DNA of 9,288 nt from Conexibacter sp. Lineage in GTDB: Bacteria > Actinomycetota > Thermoleophilia > Solirubrobacterales > Solirubrobacteraceae. Positions 7,252 through 9,288 of the stretch are shown piece by piece; position 1 is the stretch's first letter; each line of letters starts with the position of its first letter. The stretch spans positions 1 through 9,288 of the forward strand of contig JAOPZG010000667.1 of assembly GCA_025964215.1 (NCBI GenBank), written 5' to 3'. The position numbers and the translations under genes were made by a program. Below the pieces are notes generated by a model. The model searched no databases. It had not been told where the DNA came from and saw only the letters and a list, made by a program, of their open reading frames with translations.

Positions 7252-7973
7252 CCGATCGTCTCGAAGCTCGAGCCGCCGCCGGCCGCCTTGTCGTCCTTGG
7301 GCGGCAGCTTGCCGGTGCCGGTCGAGATCGGCTTGCCCTTCTTGACGGCGTCGTCCACGGCCTTCTTGCTCGAGAGGCTCTTCACGGACACGGCGTCCTT
7401 GTCCACCTTGGCCTTGGTCGAGGCCGTCGAGGACTTGGCCTTGGACTTCGACGAGGACGACGACGACCCGCTGCCCCCGCTGGTCGTCCCGCTCGTCCCC
7501 GCGACGCTCGTCCCACCGGCGCTCGCCGGCGCGGCGGTGCCCTCCACGCGGATGACCTGCGGCGCCGGCGCCGCGGCGCTCGGCGCCGAGTTGGACCCCG
7601 TCGCCCAGTGCCCGAGCAGGAGCCCGATCAACAACGTCAACAACAGCAGCGCGGCCAGCGCGAGCAGGCCGGCGTTGGCCTGCAACCTGCCGTTGAGCCC
7701 GCGCGGCGGAGGGGGCGGCGGACCGGCGTACCCCGCCGCGTACGGCGCGGCGCCCGCCACGACGCCCGGCGGCGGCAGCACCGACCGCGCGCGCACGTCG
7801 GCGTCGAGCACGTCGAGGAACTCGAGCCGCGCCTCCGGCCGCCGCGCGCCGCAGTGCAGGCAGTAGCGCTGGTCGCCGGCGAGCGGCGCGCCGCAGGCCG
7901 GGCACGGCTCGCCGTCGCGCCCGAAGACGGGCACGGGCTCGGTGGACTCGATGATCACGGGTTGCTCCTTCAT
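7248..7973 (-). CDS. Membrane-anchored zinc-ribbon protein with Ser/Lys-rich extracellular tail
   Basis: The function is unknown. With the ATG start the product has 241 residues. An N-terminal zinc ribbon has C24-x2-C27-x10-C38-x2-C41 (CPACG...YCLHCG). A linker with a proline run (85-90) follows, then a single strongly hydrophobic helix at about 101-121 (LLALAALLLLTLLIGLLLG) preceded by arginines, so the zinc ribbon should be cytoplasmic. The rest (about 122-241) is low-complexity: Ala/Pro/Thr/Ser/Gly, a run of serines at about 169-175, a Ser/Lys tract, then a basic segment ending GGGSSFETIG. The part after the helix probably lies outside the membrane. It overlaps the upstream lipoprotein gene by 4 nt (ATGA) and the downstream zinc-ribbon gene by 4 nt. 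A second possible start is GTG at 7958-7956, six bases after AAGGAG. That start would give 236 residues and keep all domains. Confidence 0.85.
   Translation of the reverse strand: MKEQPVIIESTEPVPVFGRDGEPCPACGAPLAGDQRYCLHCGARRPEARLEFLDVLDADVRARSVLPPPGVVAGAAPYAAGYAGPPPPPPRGLNGRLQANAGLLALAALLLLTLLIGLLLGHWATGSNSAPSAAAPAPQVIRVEGTAAPASAGGTSVAGTSGTTSGGSGSSSSSSKSKAKSSTASTKAKVDKDAVSVKSLSSKKAVDDAVKKGKPISTGTGKLPPKDDKAAGGGSSFETIG
7965..7970 (-). promoter_or_regulatory. Shine-Dalgarno-like AAGGAG inside the annotated start of the membrane zinc-ribbon gene
   Basis: On the minus strand ATG (7973-7971) is followed directly by AAGGAG, then CAACCC, then an in-frame GTG (7958-7956). The AAGGAG is ideally placed to drive the GTG, while the ATG has the typical 4-nt overlap with the previous stop. 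Either start, or both, could be used. Confidence 0.5.
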
Positions 7974-8701
7974 GACGACGGTCCTGCGTTGGGTGCCACG
8001 GTCAGCACGACCCGCGCACCGCGCGGATCGCCGACGAAGAACAGGCGGAAGACGACCCTCTTGGGCGAGCCCTTCGCGGGCAGCTTGGGCACGAGCGCCC
8101 GGCCGGCCGCGACCACGCGCTTGCCCTTCAGCGCGACGGCGAAGATCGGGATGTCGTGCAGCACGCTGCGCGAGGGGTTGACGACGGTGCCCGTGAAGTA
8201 GCGGCCGGTGTCGTCGCCGTCGAAGTGCGGGTCGCTGACGCGCACGGCCGGGATCTTGCCCGCCGGCGCCGCGGCGCCGACCCGCGCGGAGACCGCCCTC
8301 GGCGCGCTCGCGGCCGTCACCTGGTCGTTGACCCACCACGCGTTCTTGCGCGCGCCGACGCTCGCCAGCCGCTGGAGCGCCGGCTGCAACCCCACGGTGT
8401 CGTTCTTGTACAACGACGCGCCGCCCGGGCCGCGCACGTCGATCAGCACCGGCACGTCGCGCTGCGCGCGCGACCCCGCGTTGCGAACCTCGACCGCCGC
8501 CGCGACCGTCCCGCCCGCGCCGCGCACGACGACCGCGCGCGAGACGTGGACCGACGCGTTGCGCGTGATCTTCAGCGTCCCGGTCGCCTGCACCGCCTGC
8601 TTGCCCTCGGCCGCGATCCGCGCGCTCTTGTCCGCGGTGCTCTCGCACGCCGACAGCCCCGCCGCGGCGAGCACCACCGACGACAAGGCGGCCGCTCTCA
8701 C
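7970..8701 (-). CDS. Predicted lipoprotein with two FxLYD/CARDB-like beta domains
   Basis: The 243-residue product begins with a short lipoprotein signal: R2, a hydrophobic stretch 3-15, and lipobox L16-S17-A18-C19, so C19 should be lipidated and the protein held on the outer face of the membrane. After a helical, Ala/Lys-rich linker, two segments look like repeated beta-sandwich modules. The first is around 54-95 (AVEVRNAGSRAQRDVPVLIDV). The second is around 166-236 (YFTGTVVNPSRSVLHDIPIF, then RVVFRLFFVGD). Both have the 'change in flanking bonds plus N-x-G/S' look of FxLYD or CARDB-like domains. This is recognition by eye and moderately secure. The GTG start overlaps the pstB stop by 4 nt (GTGA), with a G-rich SD-like stretch upstream, and it gives a clean signal peptide. 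The frame extends further upstream but only as antisense/overlap with pstB. The function is unknown. It does not resemble the phosphate-binding protein PstS. Confidence 0.82.
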   Translation of the reverse strand: MRAAALSSVVLAAAGLSACESTADKSARIAAEGKQAVQATGTLKITRNASVHVSRAVVVRGAGGTVAAAVEVRNAGSRAQRDVPVLIDVRGPGGASLYKNDTVGLQPALQRLASVGARKNAWWVNDQVTAASAPRAVSARVGAAAPAGKIPAVRVSDPHFDGDDTGRYFTGTVVNPSRSVLHDIPIFAVALKGKRVVAAGRALVPKLPAKGSPKRVVFRLFFVGDPRGARVVLTVAPNAGPSS

Positions 8702-9288
8702 CCGAAGGCCCCCGCCACGTAGTCGCGCGTGCGCTCGGCGCGCGGGTCCTCGAAGACCTGCTGCGCCTCGCCGAACTCGACGAGGTCGCCGAGGTACATG
8801 AACGCGACCTTGTCGCCCACGCGATGCGCCTGGGCCAGGTTGTGCGTGACGATGACGACCGCGAGCTCGCGCCGCAGCTCGCCGATCAGCTCCTCGATGA
8901 CGGCCGTCGAGCGCGGATCCAGCGCGCTGCACGGCTCGTCCATCAGCAGCACCTCGGGCCGCGTGGCGATCGCGCGCGCGATGCAGAGCCGCTGCTGCTG
9001 GCCGCCGCTCAGCCGCAGCGCCGGGCGGTCCAGATCGCCCGCGACCTCGTCCCACAGCCCCGCGCGGCGCAGCGCGTCGGCGACCTGCGGCTCGAGCTCG
9101 CGGCGGCCGGGGCGCTTCCTGTTCTGCACGCGGATCGCGTAGGCCACGTTGTCGAAGATCGACATCGGGAACGGCTTGGGCTGCTGGAAGACCAACGACA
9201 CGCGACGGCGCAGCGTCGACACCTCGAGGGCGTCGACGTCGGTCACGTCGAGCAGGATCGTCCCGTCGCGGAGGGCGCCCGGGGAGAG
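8698..9288 (-). CDS. pstB: Phosphate ABC transporter ATP-binding protein PstB (N-terminus cut by the window edge)
   Basis: PstB is the cytoplasmic ATPase that powers the PstSCAB high-affinity phosphate importer. The frame is open to the right edge: 196 C-terminal residues are visible out of the usual 250-270, and the Walker A motif lies outside. Visible motifs, numbered from the edge, are the Q-loop in VFQQPKPFPMS (33-43), a form typical of PstB; the ABC signature LSGGQQQR (93-100); Walker B LLMDEPCSALDP with D117 and E118, the DEPCSALDP form being characteristic of PstB; and the H-loop VIVTHN with H139. The C-terminus, YLGDLVEFGEAQQVF then ERTRDYVAGAFG, also matches PstB endings. An in-frame GTG at 9246 is internal, not the start, because PstB-like sequence (PGALRDGTILLD) continues upstream of it. 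The stop overlaps the lipoprotein GTG. No phoU follows. Relatives such as other small-anion ABC ATPases are less likely. Confidence 0.93.
   Translation of the reverse strand, partial: LSPGALRDGTILLDVTDVDALEVSTLRRRVSLVFQQPKPFPMSIFDNVAYAIRVQNRKRPGRRELEPQVADALRRAGLWDEVAGDLDRPALRLSGGQQQRLCIARAIATRPEVLLMDEPCSALDPRSTAVIEELIGELRRELAVVIVTHNLAQAHRVGDKVAFMYLGDLVEFGEAQQVFEDPRAERTRDYVAGAFG

Noticed and set aside
7465..7485. Serine-codon repeat as a microsatellite or slippage tract
   Set aside because: The codons vary and the tract is short. It looks like ordinary low-complexity coding sequence for the Ser/Lys-rich tail.
6769..7866. + strand open frame of 365 codons starting in the convergent gap
   Set aside because: It is antisense of the two zinc-ribbon genes, which have coherent Cys motifs, a membrane helix and overlapping starts. 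The + frame shows no domain.
8702..9055. Upstream extension of the lipoprotein frame into pstB
   Set aside because: It would overlap PstB in a second frame. The GTG at 8701 gives a proper lipoprotein signal and a 4-nt overlap.
9244..9246. GTG as start of PstB
   Set aside because: In-frame sequence upstream (PGALRDGTILLD) matches PstB and continues to the edge, so the gene is cut by the window.

Overview
The window is GC-rich throughout and almost entirely coding. Its style (many 4-nt ATGA or GTGA gene overlaps, Arg/Ala/Gly-rich loops, an actinobacterial-type Nuo gene order) suggests a high-GC actinomycete. A deep-branching lineage such as Thermoleophilia/Solirubrobacterales is my best guess, inferred from general resemblance and not proven here.

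Positions 1-6676 (+ strand) are the 3' half of a respiratory complex I (NADH:quinone oxidoreductase) operon: the last codons of nuoH, then nuoI, nuoJ, nuoK, nuoL, nuoM and nuoN. Every junction is an overlap or a gap of 2 to 34 nt, so these are almost certainly cotranscribed. NuoI carries the last two 4Fe-4S clusters toward quinone. NuoJ, K and H form the membrane-arm part that connects quinone chemistry to proton movement. NuoL, M and N are the three antiporter-like proton channels. Most of the known channel residues are present, but by eye the conserved TM5 glutamate is Ala in NuoL and Asp in NuoM, while NuoN keeps Glu. NuoM also has an altered PDAH-type motif.

Positions 6677-6882 are a convergent intergenic region holding two inverted repeats and no gene that I can support.

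Positions 6883-9288 (- strand) hold a second operon, read from the right edge leftwards: the C-terminal three quarters of a PstB-type phosphate ABC transporter ATPase, a predicted lipoprotein, a membrane-anchored zinc-ribbon protein, and a small helical zinc-ribbon protein. All three internal junctions are 4-nt stop/start overlaps. The place after pstB where phoU often sits is taken by these three genes of unknown function. This is the least ordinary part of the window.

I saw no tRNA, rRNA, CRISPR array, insertion sequence, phage gene or attachment site. Most of the window is ordinary core metabolism. The points worth a second look are the altered channel residues and the uncharacterised pstB-linked genes.
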